DNA from: JAMOBE01 sp039908285
GTDB lineage: Bacteria; Pseudomonadota; Alphaproteobacteria; Rhodospirillales; Rhodospirillaceae
Direction: 5' to 3'
Assembly: GCA_039908285.1 (NCBI GenBank)
Contig: JAMOBE010000008.1
Location: forward strand, 1 to 64,000
Length of the DNA stretch: 64,000 bases
In this document: one piece after another, positions 63,941 to 64,000 of the stretch
Numbering within the stretch: the first letter of the stretch is position 1
How the letters are laid out: each line of letters opens with the position of its first letter
Position numbers and translations under genes: made by a program
The notes under the pieces: generated by a model
What the model saw: the letters and a program-made list of their open reading frames with translations, nothing else
Told to the model about the DNA's origin: nothing
Databases searched by the model: none

Positions 63941-64000
63941 ATGTTCTCCATCACCATCAACGGCAGGCATCACGACGTGACCGTCGCCCCTGACACGCCG
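63941..64000 (+). CDS. N-terminus of a [2Fe-2S] ferredoxin-like protein (molybdenum hydroxylase small subunit-like)
   Basis: Only 20 codons are in the window: MFSITINGRHHDVTVAPDTP. This is the first strand pair of the plant-type ferredoxin fold found at the start of xanthine/isoquinoline oxidoreductase small subunits. The cluster cysteines would lie outside the window, so the call rests on the first strands alone. Confidence 0.55.
   Translation, partial: MFSITINGRHHDVTVAPDTP

Overview
The window is high-GC bacterial DNA. It looks like an alphaproteobacterium of the Rhodospirillales, near Magnetospirillum or Phaeospirillum (inference). Support comes from a DUF4167 gene behind prmC, a full gatCAB set, a phasin, DUF3309, many PAS/GGDEF/response-regulator genes, and small families I associate with that group. 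There are no rRNA or tRNA genes, no CRISPR array and no complete insertion sequence that I can see. Much of the window is reading frames that shadow real genes on the opposite strand, and these are left out.

Region 1 (1-10.1 kb) is accessory. Two tandem lipoproteins of the formylglycine-generating-enzyme (FGE) fold, without the catalytic cysteines, point left. A secretable-looking papain-fold/peptidoglycan-binding protein diverges from them. A phage module follows: tail fibre, tail-assembly-like protein, small-terminase-like protein and large terminase, the gene order of the right arm of T7-like phages, with no capsid or portal genes. Inside it sits a lower-GC cassette (Clp-fold serine protease of the SDH family plus a 66-69-residue partner), preceded by four perfect 23-bp repeats. 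A small membrane protein ends the phage-like stretch.

Region 2 (10.1-26.2 kb) holds djlA, uup, small stress/envelope proteins, an S2P protease, a phasin, a thermonuclease, a LuxR-type regulator followed by a REC-PAS-PAS-GGDEF-EAL protein, a CHAP lipoprotein, a methyltransferase, an exported YqgE-like protein and two dipeptide-type ABC permeases without ATPase or binding protein. Region 3 (26.2-43.8 kb) holds manC, a five-PAS hybrid kinase with a CheY-like partner, an N-formylglutamate amidohydrolase-family gene, prfC, a TRAP-type binding protein fused operonically to an output-less Cache membrane protein, then a housekeeping run rodZ-ispG-hemA-prfA-(DUF1640-like)-prmC-DUF4167.

Region 4 (43.8-64 kb) holds a TauE/SafE exporter with a small membrane partner, divergent from chrA; a DUF4351-type remnant; hemW; a leftward operon brnA-Xaa-Pro aminopeptidase-FtsX permease-LolD-like ATPase; a broken brnT; a CpdA-like phosphodiesterase; an NMT1-type binding protein followed by a membrane PAS-GAF-PAS-GGDEF cyclase; a leftward gatC-gatA-gatB-HATPase-STAS run; an acyl-CoA ligase; and the start of a [2Fe-2S] protein.

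Recurring themes are: two periplasmic binding proteins paired with membrane sensors instead of transporters; a family of short TTTCC/GGAAA palindromes at gene 3' ends, two of which have been absorbed into coding sequence; a 121-bp double-hairpin repeat at 34.2 and 41.3 kb with a fragment at 62.1 kb; and several decayed modules (brnT, phage, DUF4351 remnant). The best candidates for something new are the papain-like protein with its duplicated FGE-fold lipoproteins, the SDH-protease cassette, and the binding-protein/sensor pairs.
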